Notes under the pieces: generated by a model | Seen by the model: the letters and a program-made list of their open reading frames with translations, nothing else | Told to the model about the DNA's origin: nothing | Databases searched by the model: none | Made by a program: the position numbers and the translations under genes | From: Bacillota bacterium | Lineage (GTDB): Bacteria; Bacillota; Clostridia; Saccharofermentanales; Saccharofermentanaceae | Length of the DNA stretch: 64,000 bases | Direction of reading: 5' to 3' | Assembly: GCA_023397475.1 (NCBI GenBank) | Contig: JAEWUD010000049.1 | Span: forward strand, 1 to 64,000 | In this document: piece after piece, positions 26,453 through 34,790 of the stretch | How the letters are laid out: the number at the start of each line of letters is the position of its first letter | Position numbering within the stretch: the first letter of the stretch is position 1

Positions 26453-28634
26453 CGTCTCTTGCCTCATACATCTTTCTGATTCGCTCATGACAGGTGAACA
26501 GTAGAATCTGCCGGTGTTCACCCAACGTCCGAAGAAGACGCATCGCTTCGAACGCTCTCGTATCATCATACTGCATAAACGGGTCATCGAGCAAAAGCGG
26601 CAAAGGTTCCGCGCCTTCGGCGAGAAGATCCGAGACCGCGAGACGCAGAGCGAAATAGAGCTGGTCGATCGTTCCGCCGCTGTATTGTGCAAGCGGATGG
26701 TATCGGGCTTCACCGTTGGATTTGAGCTCCACCTCCAGGGCGGAGTCGACGCGAAGCCGGTCATATGCGCCGCCGGTAAGCAGTGACATATACTTCGCGG
26801 CTGCCTCGTTCAATGCCGGCGCAAGTCGATGCTGCGTATCCTCACCGGCGGCTGCCAGATATTTCCTTGCCACTGACAGGTCCTCCAGGCGACGGCGCAG
26901 ATCTTCACATCGAGCACGCAAGATGCCTTCGCGCTCTTCGAGCCACGCGACATCCGGTATCCTCGCAAGAGCGGACTCGGCGGATGCCCGGAGACGCCCC
27001 TCTTCGATGCGCAGTGCCGCTATGTCTCCCTCGGTCTTCTCCTGCGCTTCCCGCAATCGTTCGATCTCCTCCTTGTCCGCCGAAGCTTCTCTCTCGAGTT
27101 CGTCACGAAGCTTCCCCACATCTTCCGCCTCCCCCTCGATCGAGCCGGCTTGAGAAACCCTTCGACGATACTGATCTCTTCGCACGGCGATTGTCTCCAG
27201 GAGCTCCCTCTTGTGATCGATCTCACGTTTCCGCTCGTCGCGCATATCGCCGAGCAAACGGTCCGACTCCCTGTTCGATTGGATCTGCGTCTCCATTTGT
27301 TTCTGGTACGCGTAAAGCGATGCTGTCTCGTTCTCGAAAACCGTCATACGGGCAGCGTAGACACGATTCATCTCGGACAACTCGCGAAGCATACGCACAC
27401 GGCGAACACGATATTCGATGAGAAGGTAAATCGGCACTGCCAGCACAAGCAGAGAAAACAGATGAACCGGTTCCCGCAGAACGACCGAACTAACGACACC
27501 GGCCAAAGCCGCCGCAACGAAAAGCGCGACATACCTTCCTCCGGGTCGATCGTGACCGAAAAGGCGAATGTGAAACTTCTGTAGGCGGTCGCAGATGCGC
27601 TGTTGTTCTGATATCTTTACGCCCAGGGTCAGCAGTTCCTTCTCCCTCGCGGCAATCTTCGCCTGTTTATCCTCGATCAATGCTTCCGTGTCGCGCAGCT
27701 CCTGTAAACTCGCATTCCTGTGACGGCGGAATTCGACAATACGCCGTCCGAATCGCGCGCGGTCCTCGACCCGTTCCGTCTCGATCTTGCGTTGCCTCTC
27801 CTCCAGATCGCGCAAAGCAAGTATAAGCTGTTCGGTTGATGCGGTCTGCGCCAGTCTCGTCGCGCGTGCCGTCTCGCGTTCATGCAACCAGGACAGTCTT
27901 CCGCGCAGACGCAACAGAGTCTGAGTATGCGCCTGAGTCCGGTCTCGGCATTCATCCGCCCGAAGTCGAAGCATCTCTGATTCCTCGCGCAATGTTCCCG
28001 CCTCGACGAGTCGATCACGGATCTCTGTCAGCTCCTCTTCTAACGCCGGTAGCGTTCCGGCACCCCTCGGCGACCGTATGCGGGAGGCTGCGGCAGAGAG
28101 GATTCCGTCAATCTCGGACACCGACACCGTCTCATTTCCACCCGAAGACAGATTCGCCAATCGGCCGGACAACTCGTCAAGATCCCGGCCGGTCGCGTTG
28201 ATCCGCACGGCAGCCTGTCCGATATACACCGTCTGGATGAAGATGGACTCCTCAATATGCAGCAGATATTCACCCGGCGTTGTATCCGCCAGATCGATGC
28301 GATCGCCGGTCGATTCCCGAACCAGTGTTGTCTGATCCTCCGCCCTCGAAGATGCGAAGACTCGCTCGATGCGGTACCTTTCGCCTTCGGTCACGAGCGT
28401 TATAGAGCCGCCCGCCGCCCGGCCGTTCCACGGTGCGAACTGCTTGCGATCGAAGACTCGCCCGCGCGTCGTGCTCCGGGGTCCGAACCCATACAGCATG
28501 GCACGGATAAATGCCAACAGGGTGCTCTTGCCGTATTCGTTCTCGCCAACGATCAATGTAACGTTGTCCGTTGGTGTCAGCGTGAAGTTCTCGAGTTTGC
28601 CGAAGGCGTCAATGTGTATCTCACATATCCTCAT
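26442..28634 (-). CDS. YhaN-like SMC-type ATPase, partner of the nuclease
   Basis: 730 residues. N-terminal MRICEIHIDAFGKLENFTL and Walker A GENEYGKSTLL are characteristic of the AAA_27/YhaN group. The middle (about 190-560) is long coiled coil interrupted near 390 by a hydrophobic pair of segments (RYVALFVAAALAGVVSSVVL, VHLFSLLVLAVPIYLLIEY), as in YhaN. The C-terminal head has an ABC signature-like SGGTIDQLYFALRLAVSDLL and Walker B LPLLLDDPFMQYDD. It is shorter than B. subtilis YhaN (about 960). Start chosen at 28634 with GGGGGAGG upstream. It overlaps the nuclease gene by 14 bp, a Rad50/Mre11-like pair that probably acts on DNA ends. Confidence 0.85.
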   Translation of the reverse strand: MRICEIHIDAFGKLENFTLTPTDNVTLIVGENEYGKSTLLAFIRAMLYGFGPRSTTRGRVFDRKQFAPWNGRAAGGSITLVTEGERYRIERVFASSRAEDQTTLVRESTGDRIDLADTTPGEYLLHIEESIFIQTVYIGQAAVRINATGRDLDELSGRLANLSSGGNETVSVSEIDGILSAAASRIRSPRGAGTLPALEEELTEIRDRLVEAGTLREESEMLRLRADECRDRTQAHTQTLLRLRGRLSWLHERETARATRLAQTASTEQLILALRDLEERQRKIETERVEDRARFGRRIVEFRRHRNASLQELRDTEALIEDKQAKIAAREKELLTLGVKISEQQRICDRLQKFHIRLFGHDRPGGRYVALFVAAALAGVVSSVVLREPVHLFSLLVLAVPIYLLIEYRVRRVRMLRELSEMNRVYAARMTVFENETASLYAYQKQMETQIQSNRESDRLLGDMRDERKREIDHKRELLETIAVRRDQYRRRVSQAGSIEGEAEDVGKLRDELEREASADKEEIERLREAQEKTEGDIAALRIEEGRLRASAESALARIPDVAWLEEREGILRARCEDLRRRLEDLSVARKYLAAAGEDTQHRLAPALNEAAAKYMSLLTGGAYDRLRVDSALEVELKSNGEARYHPLAQYSGGTIDQLYFALRLAVSDLLAEGAEPLPLLLDDPFMQYDDTRAFEAMRLLRTLGEHRQILLFTCHERIRKMYEARDDAG

Positions 28635-29793
28635 CCGCGATCGCCTCCCCCTCAAACGCGCGCAGGCCGATATCCAGCGCACTTACAAGTCGGGCAGCTC
28701 GCTCCCGGTCTCCAACCGCCATCGCAATATCAACGTCGGATAAGATGAGGTCCGCAAACCGTCCGCGCAGAGAATTCTCGCGACGAAGATGCTCGGGATC
28801 AACGGCGACATGTGTCTCGTCACGAATCTTACAATCGAAAACAACCACCCCGATTCGGGCCTTAATCACGGAGACCGGCGGAGTGAAATCCGGACGCAAT
28901 CGTCCGGTGAGTGTGATGCGATACGCGTGTCGGTCGAACGCTTCCCCATACGTATCCCGCAGGAACATCAGAATTCGCTCCACGATCTGATCCGTAGTCT
29001 CGCAACCGGAGATGTCCGCACGCGGACACCAGTACGTTCGGGTATTCGCGATCTCAAGCGCCAAGTCGACGCGCCCCCGGGAGATCGTGCCGGCAAGAAA
29101 GCCTCGCGGGCCCGGTTCATCGAACCCGCGCGCCTCGGGACAGCCGGAATACGCAACGTATGTAGAGCCCACTCTCGTCGGCGCGGTCGGTTCATGAACA
29201 TGTCCGAGCGCCGCATAATCGGCGTCGCATGAAGTAAGGAAGGAACGCGGGATCGGGTGATACGCACTCTTCGCCTCGCCGTCGACAATCTCGCCGTGAA
29301 GGAGGATCAGATGCAGCGTGTCCTCCGGATAGCCGGCATCACGGACCGAGAAGTCCGGCGGGCAAAGGGTCCGGGATAATCGCGGCGCGGTAAAACCCGC
29401 GCCCCAAACGACAACGCCCAAGCGCGGAATGCGTCGAGCCGAGAATTCGCCGCCGAAGACGGAGACATTCGGCGGAAGCTGGGCGGTCCGATATACCGAG
29501 TCCTCCGTATAGGGATCGTGATTGCCGGGCGAGATGAATACTTCCGTGTCGGGAATGGAGGCAAACGCATCCGCGACGGCGCGAAACGCCTCTCCTTCGA
29601 ATCGAACTTTGTCGATTACATCGCCCGCGAGAAGGAGAATGTCAGTCGAATGCTCCCGGCAATACGTGATCATGCGCAGGAAAGTATCCAGTTGTTCGTA
29701 TCTTCGAATCCTCGCCTTCTCGAGAGGGAGCGACGAGAAAGGCGAGCCGAGATGGAAATCGGCCGCGTGAACGATACGAACTTCCCGATGCAT
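28621..29793 (-). CDS. YhaO-like metallophosphoesterase (DNA repair exonuclease)
   Basis: 390 residues from the ATG at 29793, which has AAGGAGG upstream. It is an Mre11/SbcD-type calcineurin-like phosphoesterase with all metal motifs: HAADFHLGSPF (DxH), LLAGDVID (GD), SPGNHDPY (GNHD), LLHGEI (H) and ALGHVHEP (GHxH). The C-terminal domain (about 250-390) is the capping region seen in YhaO. Predicted to process DNA ends with the ATPase encoded by the next gene. It has its own promoter on the far side and leads the four-gene run. Confidence 0.87.
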   Translation of the reverse strand: MHREVRIVHAADFHLGSPFSSLPLEKARIRRYEQLDTFLRMITYCREHSTDILLLAGDVIDKVRFEGEAFRAVADAFASIPDTEVFISPGNHDPYTEDSVYRTAQLPPNVSVFGGEFSARRIPRLGVVVWGAGFTAPRLSRTLCPPDFSVRDAGYPEDTLHLILLHGEIVDGEAKSAYHPIPRSFLTSCDADYAALGHVHEPTAPTRVGSTYVAYSGCPEARGFDEPGPRGFLAGTISRGRVDLALEIANTRTYWCPRADISGCETTDQIVERILMFLRDTYGEAFDRHAYRITLTGRLRPDFTPPVSVIKARIGVVVFDCKIRDETHVAVDPEHLRRENSLRGRFADLILSDVDIAMAVGDRERAARLVSALDIGLRAFEGEAIADEDM

Positions 29794-29846
29794 GGTATTC
29801 TCCCTCCTTATCGCGCATTTGCGTTCCCGAATAAATGTTTTGTTTG

Positions 29847-29875
29847 ATTGTAACACGCCCGCGAAAACGTCTCAA
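29847..29875 (-). promoter_or_regulatory. Sigma-A promoter of the yhaO-like run
   Basis: Minus strand: -35 TTGAGA (29870-29875), 17-bp spacer, -10 TACAAT (29847-29852), about 55 bp before the start codon. Confidence 0.65.
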
Positions 29876-29937
29876 GCGAAGCCGTGTCTCCGGAGGAGTA
29901 TATGGTTTATAATGAACACGAAAGCGAGGGTATATCG

Positions 29938-31521
29938 ATGACGAAGCGCTCCCGGAGAAAACGAAGAGTCTTTATCAACGCCACGACAAGGCTCCTTATT
30001 CTCGCTTGTATCCTGCTGCTGCAAATCTCCATGGTCGCGCTGCTGGCGTATTTTCTTCAGAATCTTTCCATCATTGTCCTTGTCGTTCTCTATGCGATTT
30101 CCATCGTTGCCTGTGTCTTTATTTCCGCGCGGCATGACAATCCCGCGACTCGCGTTTTCTGGTTGTTGCTGATCGGCTTTTTCCCCGCCTTCGGACTCAT
30201 TATGTATTTTATGTGGGGAATGCCGCGTCGCGGTACCGCCAAGTATCGAATTGAAGAGAAATGTGCCGCGAAGGCCGCGCAAGCCTTGACCGGATACGCC
30301 GCCAAGACCCGCGACGAGGCGAGGCGACAAGGGCGCGATTCGGTGTCCGAGGCTTCGCGAAGTCCGGCGGCTATGATCTCCCGCTCCTATCTGGACTCTT
30401 TCGGGTTTCCGGCTTTTCGCGACACGCGTGTCACCTACTTTTCGAGCGGTGAGACGCTTTTCGCCGATATGCGAAAAGCGCTTGCGAACGCCGAGCAATA
30501 TATCTTCTTAAGCTTCTTTATCCTTCGCGAAGGGCAGCTGTGGAGCGAACTGCATCCGATTCTGCAGGCCAAAGCGGCGGCGGGCGTAGAGGTGCGCCTG
30601 TTGATCGACGATGCGGGTACCATGTTCAATATATCGGATGAATTTATTCTTGAGCTTCGGGATGAGGGCATTGTCGTCGAGCAGTTTAATCCGACGCATC
30701 GATTTCTTAACAATCTCTACCTCAATTACCGTAACCACCAGAAGATCATCGTGATCGACGGTAACGCGGGTTATACGGGCGGCGTGAACCTGGCAGACGA
30801 GTACGCGAACTACACCGCTCCCTTCGGATATTGGAAGGATACGGGAATCCGTCTTGACGGCCCGGGGGTTTACGGTTTGACCGCCGCCTTTCTCAAGATG
30901 TGGGAGCAGACAACGATGAGCCCCGCGGATGATTATGAGCGATTCCTGCCGAAGATTTCGCAGGATGAAGAGGGTTTGTGTCAGGTTTTTACCGATGGGC
31001 CGGGCAATAATCCCGCGAATCCCGCGGAGGGTCTTATCTATCGCATGATCGAATCGGCGCACAATTATGTGTACCTGACGACGCCGTATCTGGCTGTCTC
31101 CCAGGCCTTCATCGACGTGCTTTGCCGCGTTGCGAGAAGCGGCGTGCGCGTTGTTCTCGTTGTCCCGTATCAGTTGGATCATTGGTATGTTTTCGAGGTG
31201 ACGCAGAGTCATTTCTCGCGGCTGATCGATGCCGGTGTCGAGGTGTACCGTTTCAAGCCGGGCATGCTGCACGCCAAGATGATCGTTGCGGACGATATTC
31301 ACGCCCTGGTCGGTACAATTAATCTGGATAACCGAAGTTTCTACAGCCAATATGAGGACGGCGTCCTCTTCAGCGGGATGAAGGCAGTCGCCGACGTTCG
31401 GGAAGATATTGAGGATACGGTCCGTCAGAGTTTTCGCGTTACGCGTGAGGATTGTGAGAAGATCGGTTTATTGCGGTCGTCTTTTGGCATCTTTATGCGT
31501 ATCTTCTCACCGCTGATGTAA
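29938..31521 (+). CDS. cls: Cardiolipin synthase
   Basis: Membrane phospholipase-D-family enzyme that joins two phosphatidylglycerols into cardiolipin. About 527 residues from the ATG at 29938; an upstream in-frame ATG at 29902 behind GGAGGAG could add 12. Two N-terminal membrane segments are followed by two HKD motifs: HQKIIVIDGNAGYTGG and HAKMIVADDIHALVGTINLD. A TATAAT at 29908-29913 would favour the shorter form, but no good -35 is seen. It is divergent from the repair genes. Confidence 0.92.
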   Translation: MTKRSRRKRRVFINATTRLLILACILLLQISMVALLAYFLQNLSIIVLVVLYAISIVACVFISARHDNPATRVFWLLLIGFFPAFGLIMYFMWGMPRRGTAKYRIEEKCAAKAAQALTGYAAKTRDEARRQGRDSVSEASRSPAAMISRSYLDSFGFPAFRDTRVTYFSSGETLFADMRKALANAEQYIFLSFFILREGQLWSELHPILQAKAAAGVEVRLLIDDAGTMFNISDEFILELRDEGIVVEQFNPTHRFLNNLYLNYRNHQKIIVIDGNAGYTGGVNLADEYANYTAPFGYWKDTGIRLDGPGVYGLTAAFLKMWEQTTMSPADDYERFLPKISQDEEGLCQVFTDGPGNNPANPAEGLIYRMIESAHNYVYLTTPYLAVSQAFIDVLCRVARSGVRVVLVVPYQLDHWYVFEVTQSHFSRLIDAGVEVYRFKPGMLHAKMIVADDIHALVGTINLDNRSFYSQYEDGVLFSGMKAVADVREDIEDTVRQSFRVTREDCEKIGLLRSSFGIFMRIFSPLM

Positions 31522-31540
31522 TCCAGGCGATTTGAACGAT

Positions 31541-32524
31541 TTACACGGACGTGATCAGCACTTCCGCGGGCCCTCGCAGCGTATAATCGCCGGTATTCGC
31601 AGGCAGAAAAACCGAATCGCCCTTGTGAAGCATCCGGGTCGACGGTACCTGCGGGATCGAATTCGCGAGAATCATCTCGCAATTACCCTCCGTCACAACA
31701 ACGGAGCGGAAGGATGCGGCATCACAAGTCAACGTGACTTCCTTCGTAATCTTCACACAATCGACTGAGAAGTATTGGCACGCCGAGAGCCGGCGCTTGG
31801 AATAATTCTCGAAAATCACCGTAGAATCCGGCAACGGGCCGTCTTTTGTGAAATCCATGCGGATCACGTCGAGAGCCTTCTCCACATGTAATTCGCGCGG
31901 CGTTCCGTCCGCTTCTCTGCGGTCGAAGTCATAGACTCGGAAGGTTGTGTTCGAGTTCTGCTGAATCTCTGCGAGAAGTATGCCTGCGCCGATGCCGTGG
32001 ATGACGCCGGATTTGATCAGAAAGGCGTCGCCCTTCTTGACCGGTACACGCCGGATGATCTCTTCAACGGTATGACTGTCGATGTGCTCTCGAAGTTCTT
32101 CGGGGCTTACCGGCCGCGTGAATCCATAGTAGATAAACGCATCGGGCGCGGCGTCGAGTATATACCACAACTCCGTCTTGCCGCAGCCGAGGCCGTGATT
32201 ACGGGCGTACGTGTCGTCCGGATGAACCTGTATGGAGAGGTCCTCATGGGCATCGATGAGCTTGATCAGAATCGGAAACTGGTCGGTTACCATCGCGTCT
32301 GTTCCTAAGACGGACTCGAGATCGCCATAGATTGCCTCGGACAATGTGTGACCGGCCAAAGGACCTTCGCTCAGAATCGACGGACCCGCTTCGTGGCAAG
32401 ACAACAGCCACGCTTCGGCGATCTTTGCCGAGGCTGACTTCACGCCGAACTCCCGGGCTAAACGAGCACCGCCCCAGAGATAGTTCTTGGCAACAGGCTC
32501 CAATAAGGCAGGATACATTCTCAT
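31541..32524 (-). CDS. manA: Mannose-6-phosphate isomerase, class I
   Basis: Zn enzyme that interconverts mannose-6-phosphate and fructose-6-phosphate. 327 residues, the short Firmicute form. Zn ligands are in QVHPDD (Gln, His), GKTELWYI (Glu) and SGVIHGIG (His); the catalytic Arg is in NSNTTFRVYDFDR. It links mannose to glycolysis or feeds GDP-mannose synthesis. The gene runs convergent with cls and ends within 20 bp of it. Confidence 0.93.
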   Translation of the reverse strand: MRMYPALLEPVAKNYLWGGARLAREFGVKSASAKIAEAWLLSCHEAGPSILSEGPLAGHTLSEAIYGDLESVLGTDAMVTDQFPILIKLIDAHEDLSIQVHPDDTYARNHGLGCGKTELWYILDAAPDAFIYYGFTRPVSPEELREHIDSHTVEEIIRRVPVKKGDAFLIKSGVIHGIGAGILLAEIQQNSNTTFRVYDFDRREADGTPRELHVEKALDVIRMDFTKDGPLPDSTVIFENYSKRRLSACQYFSVDCVKITKEVTLTCDAASFRSVVVTEGNCEMILANSIPQVPSTRMLHKGDSVFLPANTGDYTLRGPAEVLITSV

Positions 32525-32547
32525 GTCCTCATTTTCTCAGATGCTTA

Positions 32548-32577
32548 ATTATATCGATATATCCGGTGTTCTGTCGA
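32548..32577 (-). promoter_or_regulatory. Likely promoter of manA
   Basis: Minus strand: -35 TCGACA (32572-32577), 18-bp spacer, -10 TATAAT (32548-32553), about 24 bp before the start. Confidence 0.5.
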
Positions 32578-32638
32578 CCGACAAGGAGAGTCTGTTGATG
32601 AAATCAGCGAAAAATGCAGAATTGTGCGCTTGGACTCT

Positions 32639-33760
32639 TCAGTCCGTCCACTCCATCGCTTCCACTTCAACCTTGGTATACTTGAGAATCTCGTCCATGC
32701 GATCCGCCTCGAGATACGATACCAGGGTATATGCCGCGCCATCTTTCTGTGCGCGTCCCGTACGACCGATGCGGTGAAGGTAGTACTCATTCTCCTTGGG
32801 AACGTCGTAGTTGAAGACGCCGTCGATGTCCGCGACATCAATTCCCCGGGCTGCGACATCCGTCGCGATCAGAACGGGGAATTTGCCCTTGCGATAGCCG
32901 TCCATGATCCGATTTCTGGTGTTCTGGTTAATATCGCCGTGCAGACAATCCGCATCCATGCCGGCACGCTGCAGGCGTTCCGTTACGTGGCGAACCTTGG
33001 TCTTGGTATTGCAGAATACAATGATCTTCCTATGCTTCTTCGTCTTAATGATCTTGACAATCGCGTCGAGCTTATCCTTCTCGGCAACCGTTAATCGGAA
33101 CTGACGTATCTTCGGCATGTCCTCCGCCTTGGGTGCGACGTCGATATTGACGGCTCCCTGCAGGTACTGCCAGTTGATATCCATAACCTCACGGGACATG
33201 GTCGCAGAGAACAGCGCGATCTGCCTGTCCGCCGGGGTCATATCCAGAATCCGTCGAATCTCTTTGAAGAAACCCATGCTGAGCATCTCGTCCGCCTCGT
33301 CAAGAACGACGGTGTACACACGGGAGATATCGACGTTTCTCCGCGATACGTGATCCAACAATCGCCCGGGTGTTGCTACGACAATCTGCGGTTTGCCTTG
33401 AAGTTCCTTGGCCTGTCGCTCGATATTCTGTCCTCCGATGATCGGGCAGATACGAAGGCCTTTGATAAACTGACCGATGCTTCGAAGCTCCGTGCAGATC
33501 TGGAGCGCGAGTTCGCGCGTCGGACAAAGGACCAGCGCCTGGACAAAGTCAAGATCCAACTGGAGGTACTCGAGAAGCGGGATGCCGTAGGCGAACGTCT
33601 TTCCGGTACCCGTCGGAGCCTTGGCTATGAGATTGTATCCCTCCATCATCGGGGGAATCGCTTGTCTTTGGACAGAAGTCGGAACGGTTAACTCGAGCTT
33701 TTCGCAGGCCCGGAGAACCTCTTCGGTGAGATTCAGATCTTGAAATGTTGATTGATTCAT
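32639..33760 (-). CDS. DEAD-box ATP-dependent RNA helicase
   Basis: 373-residue minimal helicase core. All motifs are present in order: FQDLNLTEEV, SVQRQAI (Q motif), APTGTGKT (I), PTRELA (Ia), TPGR (Ib), DEAD (II), SAT (III), IVFCNTKT (IV), ATDVAARGID (V) and HRIGRTGRA (VI). It ends soon after the core, without the basic RNA-binding tail of CsdA/DbpA-type enzymes, so substrate preference cannot be predicted. Ribosome assembly or mRNA decay are the usual roles. It follows corA by 41 bp on the same strand. Confidence 0.92.
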   Translation of the reverse strand: MNQSTFQDLNLTEEVLRACEKLELTVPTSVQRQAIPPMMEGYNLIAKAPTGTGKTFAYGIPLLEYLQLDLDFVQALVLCPTRELALQICTELRSIGQFIKGLRICPIIGGQNIERQAKELQGKPQIVVATPGRLLDHVSRRNVDISRVYTVVLDEADEMLSMGFFKEIRRILDMTPADRQIALFSATMSREVMDINWQYLQGAVNIDVAPKAEDMPKIRQFRLTVAEKDKLDAIVKIIKTKKHRKIIVFCNTKTKVRHVTERLQRAGMDADCLHGDINQNTRNRIMDGYRKGKFPVLIATDVAARGIDVADIDGVFNYDVPKENEYYLHRIGRTGRAQKDGAAYTLVSYLEADRMDEILKYTKVEVEAMEWTD

Positions 33761-33801
33761 TATTTACCTTTCTTCCTGTGGGACCGTGCATTGATGTCAG
33801 A

Positions 33802-34782
33802 TTATAAATACTTCCTGCGTTTGCAGAACCAGATGATACCGATCGTAACAAGAGCCGACACGATCGCAACCGCAGGATAGCCGTACTTCCATTCGAGCTC
33901 AGGCATGTCGCGGAAGTTCATGCCAAACCATCCGGTGATCACGGTGAGCGGGAGAAAGATTACCGAAACGACGGTAAAAAGCCGCATCATCAGATTCGCG
34001 TCGATGTCGACCTGTGCCTGATAGGCTTCACGAAGCTGGATAACACTCTCACGCAGTGCTGATGCCGCCCGCTCCAAGCGATCGAGTCGCGATCCGATCA
34101 GACGGAACATTCTCGCCGATTCCTGCCGGATCAACACACTCTGTTCCTCTTCGAGCAGATTCGACATATCCACCATCAAGGCGACATACTGGGTAAGCTG
34201 CAATGTCTTCTGGCGAAGGCGGAAAATCTCACGGGGATAATCCAACTTCTCGCCCGCGAGAAGGCGTTCCTCGAGAACCGTCTCCTCCTCGTCGAGTCTT
34301 CGGATCAGAGCGATGTCCGCCGCCGCGATCCTCTCCATCAGAAGAAAGAGGGCTCTCTCCGGGAGCGTCGCCTTACGCTTCTGCTCTGTTCGCTCCGCAA
34401 GAATGGTTCTTTTAACGGAATCAGTCAGCTCGGAGGTCTCTGAGATCACGACAATTCCCGCCGAGCAGAAGAAGAATGTCAGTTCTTCCTCGACAATCCC
34501 GTTCCTCGCGTCGTCGAGCCGGTTCAACACTCCGTAGATCAGGCCGTCGAGAAACTCGACCTTCGGATGCTGTAACACTCGGTTCACGGCTTCATTGACG
34601 GCATAATCAGGAAATCGCATGCGCTCGTTGTTCCGGATAAGTTCTTCCGGCGACATGAAAATAATGTAACGGTCTGACCATTCCTCCTCCGAGGCGGGTG
34701 CTTCGCGCAAGGAGAAACCATTCAGAACGTCATTCGGATCAGAGAAATCCTTGTCTGCTCGAGACGCGGAAAAAGCCTGCAT
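33802..34782 (-). CDS. corA: CorA-type magnesium/divalent cation channel
   Basis: 326 residues. The large soluble domain with long helices is followed by two C-terminal membrane segments and the selectivity motif GMN (WFGMNFRDMPELEWKYGYP), then a Lys/Arg-rich end. It moves Mg2+ (or Co/Ni in some members) down its gradient across the cytoplasmic membrane. Its start lies 8 bp past the stop of the LtaS-like gene, so it is likely read with it. Confidence 0.92.
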   Translation of the reverse strand: MQAFSASRADKDFSDPNDVLNGFSLREAPASEEEWSDRYIIFMSPEELIRNNERMRFPDYAVNEAVNRVLQHPKVEFLDGLIYGVLNRLDDARNGIVEEELTFFFCSAGIVVISETSELTDSVKRTILAERTEQKRKATLPERALFLLMERIAAADIALIRRLDEEETVLEERLLAGEKLDYPREIFRLRQKTLQLTQYVALMVDMSNLLEEEQSVLIRQESARMFRLIGSRLDRLERAASALRESVIQLREAYQAQVDIDANLMMRLFTVVSVIFLPLTVITGWFGMNFRDMPELEWKYGYPAVAIVSALVTIGIIWFCKRRKYL

Positions 34783-34790
34783 AGAATACC

